From contig OX352774.1 in the NCBI GenBank assembly GCA_947095535.1, positions 67,456,416 to 67,520,415 of the forward strand: DNA of 64,000 nt, read 5' to 3'. Numbering within the stretch: position 1 is the first letter of the stretch; the number at the start of each line of letters is the position of its first letter. The DNA comes from Poecilobothrus nobilitatus (Eukaryota; Arthropoda; Insecta; Diptera; Dolichopodidae). Of this stretch, positions 28,401 to 38,967 are shown in pieces. A program made the position numbers and the translations under genes. A model generated the notes under the pieces. It was not told where the DNA came from. It did no database searches and worked only from the letters and a program-made list of their open reading frames with translations.

Positions 28401-31400
28401 GGTGTAGAGTTTAGACGTGTAGTTCTCTCTTTTCTTCTTATTGTTTTCCTATCTCAAGGTATTCAGCATGTGTTCAGTCAAAAAACATTCATACATACAT
28501 ATATGCATTTTAATAATTTTATAATATATATAAATCGTGATTTGTGTTCACTTAGGTGTTTACATTTATAAATGTAAAGCAGTTTCTCATAACCATTTCC
28601 ATTTAAAAGATTTTAAGTTGTTATATTATTTAATAATTGAAATATTTTGTTTTTAAAATTAAAATTTACATAAATCGTTTAAATAAAAAGTTATTAAAAA
28701 TTTTAACTAATTCTAAAGTAACAAAATAAATAAGGTTCTATTCTGAAAAACAAGATAAAATTCTGAAAAACGGTAAAAATGAAATTATTTCAACTTTTTG
28801 GAGATTATTTCTGACGAAACTATAGCAATACCAAGCCCTAAGTAAACAGGCCAAGAACTGAAAACACATGAATGTAGTTGTGAGAGAATTCCAATCGATT
28901 CTCACGTATTGCGCGTATGAATAATTTAATAATTGATGTGAGTCTCGATTATAGCCATATAAGCGTGTACAAAATTTTAAAGTATGAAAGTAGCTCGACG
29001 TATACTATTACGATATTGAGGCAATTTATCTTAAGAAGCTTTTAAAATAAAAAATTTAAAGGAAGACAATTTTTTAAATGCATATTTATGAATGAAAATA
29101 TTATATTTTAAAATATCTTTATTTAATGAATTATGTAAAAAAGATGCGACTTTAATTTTTTCTTTGGACCAAATTGAATAAAGTAAATGGTTTTTGTGTT
29201 ATTTCAAGATTTATAGTCGGCCTCCTATTTTTTTCCATACGACTGCGTTCATGGCCTGATAATTGATGTGAGTCTCGGCAATACATAAGCATGGCTCAGT
29301 TCAGCTGTTTCTCCAAACTGATTGAAAATATTTTCTTCATTGCCTAATCTATAGCCTTGGGTAATATTATTAATATATTATCTATGGTTTTGTTTGACAA
29401 ATATCTGTAACAACAACAATAGTGATTACTGAAATATACATAGATTTATTAGTAGATACCATAGATATATTAAGTACTTTAGATTGGCACTTTCTCTTTC
29501 ACTCCAATGTATTTTCCTATACACGAAATTTAAGTCAAAAATAAAACATATGACATCCAAGTAATGTCGTTCATTTGACGTAAGTTAGATGCCAGCTGTT
29601 TTTAAATCATAAAATTTCATTAAAATTATCATAAAATTGCAGTACAGTTTCTCTCATAGATATTGGATATATTATCATTCTGCAAATAAAATAAATGAAT
29701 ATAAAAGAAAAGTTGAAAAATTAAATGTTAGTATTTTACACATATTTTAAGTTTTCAAATTATTAAGTTTTAAATTAGTTAGTTTAAATTGTTCAAATTG
29801 TTGTTTCCAGGGGAAACTAAATTTATATTTTTACAAAAAAAACATCAATAAACAGCTGACTCAAATTTTACTGAATTTTTCTTTTATATAGCCAATCTAA
29901 AGTACTTAAATATCTATGGGCCTTTCCACACGAGTAGTGTCCTCTTTCGTCATTTTTTACTTTTACCTTCGTTTCATACCCTCTTGCCTATAAACTAAAT
30001 TTGTGGTGGGGATTTTTAGGAGTAATTTTTTAAACCAAAATTTTAGAGTTTAAAAATTTAGTCCACTAACACAAACAAAAACTCAAATAAAAATTTTTAT
30101 GAGGGTCAAAAAAATTTTATGTGTACATACGTTTCATTCTCGTTTGGAAAATTAAAGAAAAAAGTTTTTGAAACGGTCGCAGCAAATTTTTAAAAAAGTA
30201 AAGTGATTTTTGATCTTTCACTTGATGAAATTATTAAAATATATTCTATTGACAAAAAGAAATTATGTGCACAGTACAGAGTTTATTCTATTTCTAGGTA
30301 CATACATATATAATATATATTATTTAAAAATTACAGGCAAAAAAATCTTATGTTACTTAAATACAAAAAAAAATTTATTTGTTTTATGCGTGCTTTTTTT
30401 TTATATTTATTATCTACCTCTCGCAACAAATTTTGTTTTAAAATTAAATATTTACACACACATATAAAAGTAACGACTATCGAGAGGAACAGTGTGGAAA
30501 TAAAAAAAAGAGGAAAGTAGTCACGAAACGAAAGAGGACACTACTCGTGTAGAAAGGCCCTATGGTAGATACATTAGTTAATATATTTATGATAGTATAG
30601 AATATATAGGCAGGTTCTCTTTCACTCTAATGTATTTTCCTATACACGAAATTTCAGTCAAAAATGAAACATATGGCACGAAATAATGTCGTTAATTTGA
30701 CGTAAGTTGGATACCAGCTGTTTTAAATGTAAATTTTATTCGAATGCAGTAACCGTTTCTCTTTAAAATAAGTATTGGAAACTACGGTTTAGAAAATCCA
30801 AACATTTTTAATGAATCTAATGAAATTTTTTTATTTTCTAATATTTTATTTGGTAATTAATTAAATGAAATATGCATTTTAACAAGTGCAGATGAAAAAG
30901 TCGACGAAGAAAAACAATTATGTTCTTAGAATATGCATATTATCACTAGGATAACAGTTAAGATTTTTAACTATTTTTAAATTTGTTATAAAAAACTAAT
31001 TTATTTATTTATAATTTGAAATTAAACTTTACACAACAAGATTAACGAGTATTGCACATGTTTTTTCTTTTTTATTTTTAAAAAATATCACTAATTATAA
31101 TATAACTAAGTTTTAAAAAATATCACTAATTATAATATAACTAAGTTTTAAATGTATGAATATAGGTAAGTTCATAAAAAATCTATGAATATTTATTTAA
31201 ATATAATTGCAGAAGCATGTATAAGAAGCTGCCAAATATTTCGTAATGGTGGAAGTGCTTTAGATGCCTGTGAAGAAGCTATTAAATGTTTAGAAAATTC
31301 TGGTAATACGAATGCAGGTTATGGTTCAAATTTAACATGGGATGGAACTGTTGAATGTGATGCATCAATCATGGATGGTTCTACCTTGCTGTTTGGTTCC

Positions 31401-32383
31401 TGTACAAATGTTTCATTAGTTAAAAATCCAATTAGTTTAGCTCGTATTATATGTGAGCGACAATCTAGAATGCTTGCATTAGAAAGAATTCCACCTATGT
31501 CAATGGTATAAAATACATATTTATCAAATAAAAAAATTATTGTTATAATTATACTTAAAGGCCGGCGATGGTGCTACTAAATATGCTCAAGAAGTTGGTT
31601 GTATAATGCTTGAAAAAGATCAATTGATATCAAGTAGAGCTCAACGTTTACATAATCATTATAAAGAAAAAGTGGCAAGATTTGAAGATATTAATAAAAT
31701 ACAAATAAAGTCTTTAGATACTGTTGGAGCTATTTGTGTTGATGCAAATGGAAATACTGCAGCTGGCTGCAGTTCAGGTGGATTAGTTTTAAAAGTATCA
31801 GGTCGTATTGGTCAAGCAGCCACATATGGTGCTGGTTGTTGGGCTCAAAACTCACAAGATATATCTGTAAGTTTAACTATGTATATATATTTGATAAGAT
31901 CAAAGATGAAAATTGGAGATTAAATGTTTATATTTAAATAATTAGGTGTCTACATGTACAACAGGAAATGGAGAATATCTTATGAAAACTTTTTTAGCAA
32001 AAGAAGTATCAAAAGATCTTATGTCAAGTTCTACTCATGATTGCCCAGCAACAATATTACATAAAACATTTAAAGATAAATTTTTAGAATCTCCATTTGT
32101 ACCACAAGGACGGGAATTATACGGAGGTGCGTTATCACTAGTTTATTATCCTAAATCATTTAATGGCGAAGTTCTTTGGAGTCATACAACACGTTCTTTA
32201 TGTGTTGGTTATATGTCAACATTTCAAAAAAATCCAAAAGTAATAATTTAACTATTCAAAATAATACAATTTATTATTTTATTTATGTTTTTGTTTTAGT
32301 TTATTAACTCTACTTTACCAATGTATAGTAAACCGGGTGAATCTATTGTAGTTAATGGGCAACATTTTAAATTACCAATATAA
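13402..32383 (+). CDS. Tasp1: Taspase 1 (threonine aspartase), split by a 17.7 kb intron
   Basis: Six exons: 13402-13429, 13501-13548, 31213-31505, 31561-31866, 31946-32239 and 32300-32383, giving 350 aa. The first two exons encode [20 protein letters not shown] and QRVIK. A split Glu codon crosses the long intron into [20 protein letters not shown]. This restores the N-terminal HxGAG and alpha-subunit region of the Ntn-hydrolase (asparaginase_2) fold. The self-cleavage site is intact as SLDTVGA, with the nucleophile at about Thr177 (codon 31720-31722). [30 protein letters not shown] and [15 protein letters not shown] are taspase blocks. The enzyme autocleaves and then cuts after Asp in nuclear substrates such as MLL/Trithorax and TFIIA. 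The loop before the cleavage site is short compared with human taspase. The frame open from 31185 is not an independent start: it runs through the splice acceptor. Confidence 0.92.
14038..15837 (-). CDS. Jheh: Juvenile hormone epoxide hydrolase, copy A (nested in Tasp1 intron 2)
   Basis: Four exons: 15643-15837, 15361-15560, 14915-15119 and 14038-14835, giving 465 aa. An N-terminal membrane anchor ([17 protein letters not shown]) precedes the conserved YWGPGE. The oxyanion-hole motif HGWPGS, then FGWSQ, then the nucleophile-elbow GGDWGS with its Asp, then the catalytic-His motif GHFAAL all follow in the microsomal epoxide hydrolase order. In insects this enzyme opens the epoxide of juvenile hormone at the ER membrane, one of two main JH-inactivating steps. 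It could also act on xenobiotic epoxides, since sequence alone does not separate these. The gene lies wholly inside the Tasp1 intron on the opposite strand, about 1 kb from its sister copy. Confidence 0.92.
15838..16883. other. Spacer between the two Jheh genes
   Basis: About 1 kb of AT-rich DNA between the start of copy A and the end of copy B, both on the minus strand. It should hold the copy A promoter and copy B 3' UTR. No further exon or repeat recognised. Confidence 0.4.
16884..18561 (-). CDS. Jheh: Juvenile hormone epoxide hydrolase, copy B (nested in Tasp1 intron 2)
   Basis: Four exons: 18367-18561, 18080-18279, 17761-17959 and 16884-17684, giving 464 aa. Exons 1 and 2 have exactly the lengths of copy A (195 and 200 nt), and all phases match. 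The ATG at 18561 is preferred because it places YWGPGEI at the same residue as in copy A. An in-frame ATG at 18624 would add 21 hydrophobic residues and is an alternative. Catalytic features are intact: a membrane anchor in the first 25 residues, HGWPGS, YGWSQ, GGDWGS with the nucleophile Asp, and the His motif GHFAAM. Copies A and B have clearly diverged in sequence, so the duplication is not recent. Likely role: hydrolysis of juvenile hormone or other lipophilic epoxides at the ER membrane. Confidence 0.91.
18562..19893. other. AT-rich intron sequence upstream of Jheh copy B
   Basis: Contains scattered ATACATATGTATG-type microsatellite tracts, densest at 18680-18860 and 19120-19200. No coding exon recognised. 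A 108-codon minus-strand open frame at 19511-19837 has no family resemblance and looks like chance in AT-rich DNA. Confidence 0.4.
19894..20600. mobile_element. Non-autonomous inverted-repeat DNA transposon (MITE-like), 707 bp
   Basis: The ends are inverted: the left begins GGCCCTGATTTCGATAGTCA, and the right ends ATGACTATCTATGAAATCAG followed by GGGCC. The match is about 25 bp with small gaps. ATT flanks both sides (19891-19893 and 20601-20603), a possible 3-bp target duplication. Copies of the motif TTTCGATAGTCAT recur inside, at 19951-19965 and in degraded form near 20001-20015, with the inverted form near 20512-20525. So the element has sub-terminal repeats. There is no transposase frame, hence non-autonomous. 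The superfamily is not certain. Confidence 0.75.
20728..23270 (+). mobile_element. LINE fragment, first unit of a 2,543-bp tandem duplication
   Basis: This unit is repeated almost base for base at 23271-25813. It encodes decayed pieces of a non-LTR retrotransposon. A gag-like zinc knuckle ([14 protein letters not shown], first Cys changed to Tyr) lies near 21530-21580. An AP-endonuclease domain follows ([14 protein letters not shown] at 21777, then VSETHI). ADFNINLL lies near 22200, and a linker with PGWFND near 22632. The unit stops shortly before the reverse transcriptase proper. Stops and frame changes separate the pieces, so this unit cannot make a working protein. The domain order fits the Jockey/CR1-like group; the clade is not settled. 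Confidence 0.85.
23271..26906 (+). mobile_element. LINE, second unit with the 3' reverse-transcriptase part; internally deleted
   Basis: The first 2,543 bp repeat the preceding unit; one substitution is obvious (22730 C, 25273 T, changing Ala to Val). Unlike the first unit it continues: [19 protein letters not shown] and [20 protein letters not shown] (RT domain start), [20 protein letters not shown], then FADDCL holding the two catalytic Asp residues. A late region contains [18 protein letters not shown], with NILPADIKS before a stop at 26904-26906. Between [10 protein letters not shown] (about 26000) and the GVAQESVLG block (about 26045) the segment with RT motif A is missing, so a first catalytic Asp is absent. 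With the frameshifts, this means a dead element. No poly(A) tail or target duplication was found. Confidence 0.88.
26907..29456. other. AT-rich intron sequence with short internal repeats
   Basis: Inside the Tasp1 intron, after the LINE. Several short duplications occur. One of about 45 bp is listed separately. Another, TAATTGATGTGAGTCTCG, appears at about 28930 and 29260. The words AGAACA and TTCTAGA are frequent at 27340-27480. Small open frames at 27506-27718 and 28383-28571 lack family resemblance. Probably old, unclassified transposon debris. Confidence 0.4.
27667..27762. repeat. Short imperfect direct repeat (two units of about 43-46 bp)
   Basis: 27667-27712 and 27721-27762 share CAG-TTATCC-AACTCCTAATA followed by CTAATTATAGAAAAAAA, with a 5-bp indel. 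A local duplication; no function is implied. Confidence 0.6.
29457..30567. mobile_element. Outer inverted-repeat element, interrupted by a second element
   Basis: The left arm at 29457-29488 (TACCATAGATATATTAAGTA then CTTTAGATTGGC) is the reverse complement, with one indel, of a right arm. The right arm starts GCCAATCTAAAGTACTTAAA at 29891 and reaches CTAT at 29917. The arm then breaks off and resumes as GGTA at 30564, after the inserted element and its target duplication. Removing the insert restores the arm. The internal 400 bp carries no transposase frame. This looks like an older non-autonomous transposon. Confidence 0.65.
29492..30727. repeat. Dispersed direct repeat pair (about 113 bp) at 29492-29605 and 30615-30727
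   Basis: Both copies begin TTCTCTTTCACTC and share TATTTTCCTATACACGAAAT, ATGTCGTT-ATTTGACGTAAG and CCAGCTGTTTT, with about one difference in ten. One copy sits inside the outer inverted-repeat element, the other just beyond its right end. The second may be a fragment of the same transposon family. Confidence 0.7.
29918..30560. mobile_element. Inner MITE-like element with TAT target duplication, 643 bp
   Basis: The ends are near-perfect inverted repeats: left GGGCCTTTCCACACGAGTAG then TGTCCTCTTTCGT, right ACGAAAGAGGACACTACTCG then TGTAGAAAGGCCC. TAT stands on both sides (29915-29917 and 30561-30563). The pre-insertion site is visible because the insertion fell in the terminal repeat of another element whose other arm is intact. 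A 3-bp AT-rich duplication and GGGCC ends recall PIF/Harbinger-type elements, but there is no transposase and the class is inferred. Confidence 0.8.
31076..31145. repeat. Perfect 35-bp tandem duplication near the Tasp1 exon 3 acceptor
   Basis: Two identical units of 35 bp (31076-31110 and 31111-31145), each ending ATAATATAACTAAG, lie 67 bp before the start of Tasp1 exon 3. The units contain branch-point-like CTAA motifs. The rest of 30728-31212 is plain AT-rich intron. Confidence 0.75.
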
Positions 32384-35300
32384 AATTAATTTAATTAGAA
32401 AAAATATTTTTATTTTTAATTTAAAACGTAAAAAGAAAAAATAACTTTAGGAATATACATAATAACATAACAAAAATTATATTATCTATGTAATATAATT
32501 ATATTGAATTATCTAAATTATAATAATAAGCATTTACTAATCATGTATTTAATATTTGCTATTGCAAAAATGTTCCATTTTTACGAAATTATATATGTAT
32601 ACATATATGTATATATATTATAAAAAAACCATCGTGTCAAATATGTTTTGATATTTGACAATAACAAAAATTTTATACAAAAAGATAAAAAAAAATAGTT
32701 TAAAATAAGCAAATAAAAATATATTAATTATTATTTTCATGTAAATTTTTTTTTAATTACTAAAAACTATTTTTATTAAATATTTTTATTTTTAATTGTG
32801 ATATAACTTTTAAATAATGTAGAGCACGCAAACAAATTACTTATGTATTTCTTTATTTTTTTATTTGTTACTATTATTTGTTATTATTTAAAAACTATGT
32901 CACACATTATTCAACATTTCATTACAATTATGATTTTCCAATGTTTTATAATTTAATTACTAACGATTTTTTTAGATATATTTTTTAGCACGTTCTAGGA
33001 TTTTACGTATTCTTTTTCTAATTGTAATTAACCACTAACATAAATAAATATCTTTTTCAATTATTTAAATAAATTTGAAATTTGCTACGATCTCATTTCC
33101 AAAATATATAAATTAAAACAAAATTTGAAATAAAATGTACCAAATTTTTAAATAATTAAAAATAACACAACAAAATTTAGTTTTGTATAAGCTTCAATTT
33201 TTTTATTTTAATTAAAAAATTAATTTAGATAAATTTCATATTCAATTTGTTAAACTAGCATTAAGACCATAATTTTCTATTTGTGTTCAAAATAAATTTT
33301 ATTACCACAAACATTAACATGCATACATTTAATATATTTTTTAAAGTTTTGGTATAGATTTTAGATTATAGACTGATGTATCCACTTTCCAACTAACTTG
33401 TATGCACACCTACAACTAATTCTACTGCACAAGAAATTAAAGAATTTTAAGAAGAAATTACCATAATTCTAGATAATTCTAACGCAAAAGTAGGTACATA
33501 CTGCCTAATATATTATTGGTATTATTAAATAATGTATGTGCATTGTTGGACAACATGATATAGATTATAGGACATAAAAAAATGTGAATGATTAGTAAAT
33601 TTCTCAATCGAGAACATGATTCAAAAAAATACGTTGCTAAAGGGCTTTTCAGATTGAGAAATACAATAAAATGTGTAAAAACTTACCTGAGAGCAAAGAC
33701 TATACAGAAATTTATAGTCTTTACTGAGAGTCAATTGCATAATAATCCAGGGATGGCCAAAACATATTGATATTAAAAAAAAATGTAAAATGAATAGATT
33801 AATCAAATTAAAAATAAAAATATAAAACAAGTAAATACAAAATTACATATGAAGAAACAAGAATAATGAGTAAAAATTACATTGATTGAATGTGCAAAAT
33901 TTGAATCACATTCAAGAGGAAACATTAAATTATAAAGAAATAATTAAATCTTAATAAAATTACAAAAAAAAAAACCAACATTTTTGCGAAAAAAATGAAA
34001 CAAAAATCACATCAGTGAAATAACTCATGTGCTGTAAAATTTTATAAAAAATACGAGTAGGATATTTGTTTATTTAAATGTACTTTAATTCTTTTAAAAT
34101 TAAAAAAAAAATAGGTTCAAAATTGAAATATGCACTAATATGTAATAATAATTTTTTTTGACTATTATTCGATTATTATAACTAAAATATTTTGCTATCG
34201 CTAAAATTCATTTGAAAAGGTCCAGGCTCCAGGCATTTGTTTAAAAGTTTTAGTTCAGAATGTCAAAAATAGTAAAACAAAATGTTTGAAAAAATGGCTG
34301 GAAAACTTCATTATGCTACCACTTTTGAAAACTACATATCTATTTTTCTTTTTAATCATAAATTGATTCTGTGATATTAACATTTTAATCTCGATTCTAT
34401 ATTTATTTTATAGGTAGGAAAGAACTATCATATTAATGATTAGATTATGAAACTGACGAATAGATTCAAATACTTTAAAATGATCTCAACACATAATATA
34501 AAACAAAAACAATTCTCCAAAGTATTTTAACTCGCTTATTATATCCATTTTATTTAATGTAATATAATTAATTAATATAAAAAAATTTAAATATGTTACT
34601 AAATACTAAGAGCCAATATTTGTAAAAAAAAAAATATATATATAATAAAAAATTCGAATGATTTTTGTTTATTTTTATACATAAAAATTGGAATATAATT
34701 TTATTTAAATTCTAGTTTATATTAAATAATAAATTTTTTTTAAATTAGATTTAACAAAAATATTTTTGATATTTATTATCATTATAATTATTTTGTTTCT
34801 GTGCTTATTTTGTATTTTTTTTTTTTTTGAGTTTTTAATAAAATCTGATAAAATTGAAGTTAATTAAAAAATAATTTAAATCATACATTTAACATTTTAA
34901 AATTGGAAATCTTATTATCTATTTTTTTTTTTTTTGTTAAGTTTTTGATTATAATTAAGAATTTCAAGTAAGAATATCAACTGTATTATGTATTAATTAT
35001 TAATTAATTATATATTTGGATTATAAAATAATTTTTATTTTAAATCTTTCAAATTATGAAATAATTAAACAAAATTATTTAAAATAAAATAGGCAAAATA
35101 TAAGACAAATATTTTATTTAAGGCACTTAGCTAAAAAACATTTTTTTTAATAAGTGTATAAAAATACACACAAAGAGTTTTTCAATAAAAGTTTTAAAAA
35201 AATTATGAATACAGTGATTATTTAACTTTATAAATTAATTTATTTTAGCAAAAAAACAATGCAATTTAATTAAAATGTTTTTAAACAGCAAATTTTAAAA

Positions 35301-35858
35301 TAACTTAAAACTTAACTCGAAATAAATAATGAAGAAATGACAAATATTTTTATCTAAAAATTTCAAAGGATATAATAATAGTAAGTTGAAATATTTTTAA
35401 AGTTTTTAATATATAATAAATAACTTGAAATATTTTAAGTGATTTTAAGTGATCTTAACTGATAATTAAATGGTATTTTTAAAATGATGAATCAAGAAAT
35501 TTGTTCAACTCTTAAAAGTAGTTTATTTTAGAAAATTTTTATTTTAACAAATTGACTTTTTAAATATTCAATACTTACTGAATAATTGATTTAATTGATT
35601 TAAAAGACTAAAATTTGAATTTTTTTTTATATTACTTAATTTAAATAATTATATTGAAAGTTGTTTCGACATTTAAATTTGTAATCATAAGGTAATTATT
35701 ATTTGAGCATTATTTTAAATTAAAGTTTTTTTTTTACAAATAATTTAAAATTTTTTATTTTTATATTATTAATAAATAAATAGTAAGTTACCTTATTAAT
35801 ATGTATATAAATTTAATTTTTTTTATGTGTTTATACACAAAATAATACCATTTTTCAG

Positions 35859-35970
35859 AAAGAATAATAACAAAAATTTTGATAGAATAGCAGAATTAGA
35901 AAGAAAGTTTAGCCGATTAATAAATACAATTAAAAATCTGCAAACTGAATTATTAACATCTCGAAAATGA
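35859..35970 (+). CDS. Weak candidate terminal exon, coiled-coil-like
   Basis: After a good acceptor (TTTTTCAG at 35851-35858), one frame reads KNNNKNFDRIAELERKFSRL and continues INTIKNLQTELLTSRK to a TGA at 35968-35970. The regular Leu/Ile spacing and charged residues look like a real coiled coil rather than AT-rich chance. No partner exon with matching phase was found upstream, so it may be a relic or belong to an unrecognised gene. Confidence 0.25.
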
Positions 35971-36580
35971 TCACCCCCTTAAACCTGATCCTACGCTATC
36001 GTAGGCTACATAGTAGCATATATTTTAATCCGTCACGGTTTAATCGAAACAATTTTGATTATGCAGCACTTATAGCTAATCGTAACTCTCCCGTTCTATT
36101 CAAAGAAACGCAACACCGAAAGATTGCTAAAAAGTTCATACGCTCATAGTAACATAGTAAATGCTTGAAAAGTCAGGACTAATTATTATCCGATTTGTAA
36201 CAATTAGTATTGACCATTTCAACCTGGAATATGGAAGATATATCAAATCAGTTGAAATATGTCATAAATCCAGGGAATGTTATATTCGAAAAAATAGAGA
36301 CATTAAAACAGAACAGTTGAGAAGTAAACTTGTTTAGTTATATAATATTCATAATTAACTTGCTAAATATCAATAAAGGGAATAATCCAACCTTAATAAA
36401 TAGAAACCGTAGTGAAATTATAGATAAGAATTGAGAAGCGTTCTTTCAAATGAGCTACCGTTTCATTACATCAAAGCTAATCGCATTTTAGGAATAAAAA
36501 AAAAAAAACCTATTTAATATCGATACATATAAATTCTGAGAAATATACAAGACTCAAGCATAATGCTTGTCAGCTTTATG

Positions 36581-37081
36581 TGAAACAACAACAACAAACA
36601 TTATTTAAAAATAATTGTGGCAAGAATACATATTTTGTTAAATTTTAAAATGAAAAGAAGTAAACCGAAGGAAATTTCGCCGAAAATTAATTAGGTATAC
36701 ACATTACAAATCCATAACAATTACGGAGAAGACTTTGCAAAAGTAAAATCACTTTATACTGGAAAGTCCTAAATGAAGTTTGGAAAACTAACGAAGATAA
36801 ACTGCACTAGCTTACTCAGACTTTCCACAAAACAAGAACGCAGACGGTTGTATTACACGTTCAATGCTAATACTCAAAAACCTCAATCTAGGAACAGTCA
36901 TTCGTTTCTTTAAAGGGATCAAGGGATTATTTAGGGATTTATAGGCGTTGCGACAATTGAAAGACTAATTGAGTAAGGCTGCAAAGTGTCAGAAAATCTA
37001 GGTTTGAGGGTAGTATGCTACTTTTTCAATGAAACAACAACAAACCTCATATAAAAATAACTGTGGCAAGAATACATATTT
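36581..37081. repeat. Dispersed direct repeat (about 55 bp) at 36581-36635 and 37030-37081
   Basis: Both copies contain TGAAACAACAACAA followed by AAAAATAA-TGTGGCAAGAAT and ACATATTT, about 450 bp apart. They probably mark repeated ends or internal repeats of an old unclassified element lying between them. Confidence 0.5.
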
Positions 37082-37953
37082 GGAAAACCAACTAATAGAC
37101 CTTATAAATATTTAGTTTTCTAATTTGTTGTTTATTTTGGTTTATTTTTCTCTCTGAGTGTGTTAAATATTTTTTCTTAATTTTTAGAAGTACCGTTTTA
37201 TAGATAGATCATCATCATACCAAGCTTTTTGAACCACATTTTTCTAAATTTTTATTTGTTTTCATTCCTCTATCTATAAGATAAACATCTTTCAATTTCA
37301 AGATATATCAATTTGCAGTCCCATAAAATACTTTTCACCTCAATTTAACCTAAGGAAGTTTCGAACTTAAATAGTAAAAAAGTGACGCATGAAAAAAATA
37401 GAAAAGCAAAGAGAAAAATCAAATTAAACGAAATAAAAAATTACAAACTATAAAGAATCAAGTAGAAATTCAACTAAAATTTAATTATTGTTATGGATAA
37501 TATGATCAAACTAAAAAACATAATCCAGATTCTTTTGTGTATTTCCAAAAAAGTATATTTTAATTTCTTTTCTTAATTTTGAAAAGTACAATGACCATTA
37601 TATTAAACTTATTTAATTACTTTTCCAAAATTTTGATTTGCTTACTTTATCTACATATGTATGTATGTATATGATAATCATCCTTCATAGTTATTCAATC
37701 TAAAGAGTATTTTAAATTTAAATCTTTAGAGAACCTTTTGTTAAAATCAACAAAATGCTTGATATCTGCCACATCTTAAAAATTGAAATTAAAGCAAATG
37801 ATTTGTAAAATCCACCTAATAAAAATTGCTGCTTAAAAAAGGTGGAAAAATTAAATATTAGATTTTGGCAAGAACCTACATAATATGTCCAAGAACTGAA
37901 GCTACTACTTGAAGATAAATTATATCTAATATATTTTAAAATATAATATATAC

Positions 37954-38006
37954 CATAAAGTAACTATATACTATATATATATATATGTATATATAGTTAC
38001 TTTATG
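37954..38006. repeat. Perfect 17-bp inverted repeat with AT-rich spacer
   Basis: The left arm CATAAAGTAACTATATA (37954-37970) is exactly complementary to the right arm TATATAGTTACTTTATG (37990-38006). The 19-bp spacer is itself alternating AT. The hairpin may be a tiny foldback repeat or just an unstable AT tract. Confidence 0.7.
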
Positions 38007-38967
38007 TATATACGTAATTAACATATTAAAATTATTTTTTATTCTTTTGGGAATGAGTTCTTATTTTTTTTAATAAACAAAACAATATTTTCTCAAGGCA
38101 ACTAAAAAATTAAACGTTTATGCCTTATATACTATATTATTTACTAAAATATTTAATACTTTTGAGACTTTAATGGACATGGAACATGTTTTAGCCTGTA
38201 TTCTTACCTACTTGATTAGTTCAGTTTATAATTTAAAATTTCGTCAATTGTTTTAAAGTACAAACAAAATAATAACGTATTATTTTGTCTATAGAATTAT
38301 ACATATATACTACAGTTGTATATATGTAAATAGCAATAGCAGCGTTTCCCACGAATAAATGTTCATAGTATAGAAGAAAATTAGATAGTCATAATTAGGT
38401 ATGTATATATTAACTAAAATTAAGTAAGCTAAATTATATTTATTAAATTTATTTGAAAAATTTAATAAAAAACTAATTTAAATTAAATTCTTTTTTTTTT
38501 TAATTTTAAGTTTCAGTAAGAACTAAAAATTTAATCATAGTTTAACTGAAAAAATAAATTTTAAAATATTGTAATGTCCTATAATTTTAGGAGTTTCGAA
38601 GTGAATTCCACATTACACAGATATTGTTTTTTCCTCCTTATTATCACCTCTTGTGCTATGCATCTTTACAGGTGGGATACGCTATTTTTAATATAAAATT
38701 TATAATAAAATAAAATAATATATGTATTTTGTATAAAATAGTTACAAATTGACGTTATAACTAATATAAAAGAAAAAGTTTGTACAATCATTAAAAAAAT
38801 TTTTTTTTAAATGCATTTTTTGCACTGTTACTTAATTTTTTAATTACTTTAAATTAAGAAATAACTATAACGTCATTATAAATAATTAAAAATTATATGA
38901 TTGCTTTAAAGATTTTTAAAATTTTTTAAAATAAATTTCACAATTTTTTTTTTCTTTAAAATTGTAT

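Larger units (their letters stand above)
32384..38967. other. Gene-poor AT-rich region between Tasp1 and the 3' end of Girdin
   Basis: Some 6.6 kb between convergent genes. It holds the 3' UTRs at its edges, long A and T runs, a weak candidate exon at 35859-35970, a dispersed repeat pair at 36581 and 37030, and an AT palindrome at 37954. Short open frames at 33588-33770 and 35967-36149 resemble no known protein. Moderately GC-richer patches around 35970-36140 and 36720-37020 look like decayed transposon sequence, but I could not classify them. Confidence 0.45.

Noticed and set aside
31185..32251. A shorter asparaginase-like gene starting at 31185
   Set aside because: The conserved N-terminal HxGAG region is missing from it and is found, in phase, in exons at 13402-13548. 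The frame start lies across the acceptor at 31212.
35967..36149. A 60-residue plus-strand small protein
   Set aside because: It overlaps the stop of the candidate coiled-coil exon, lies in apparent transposon debris and resembles no family.
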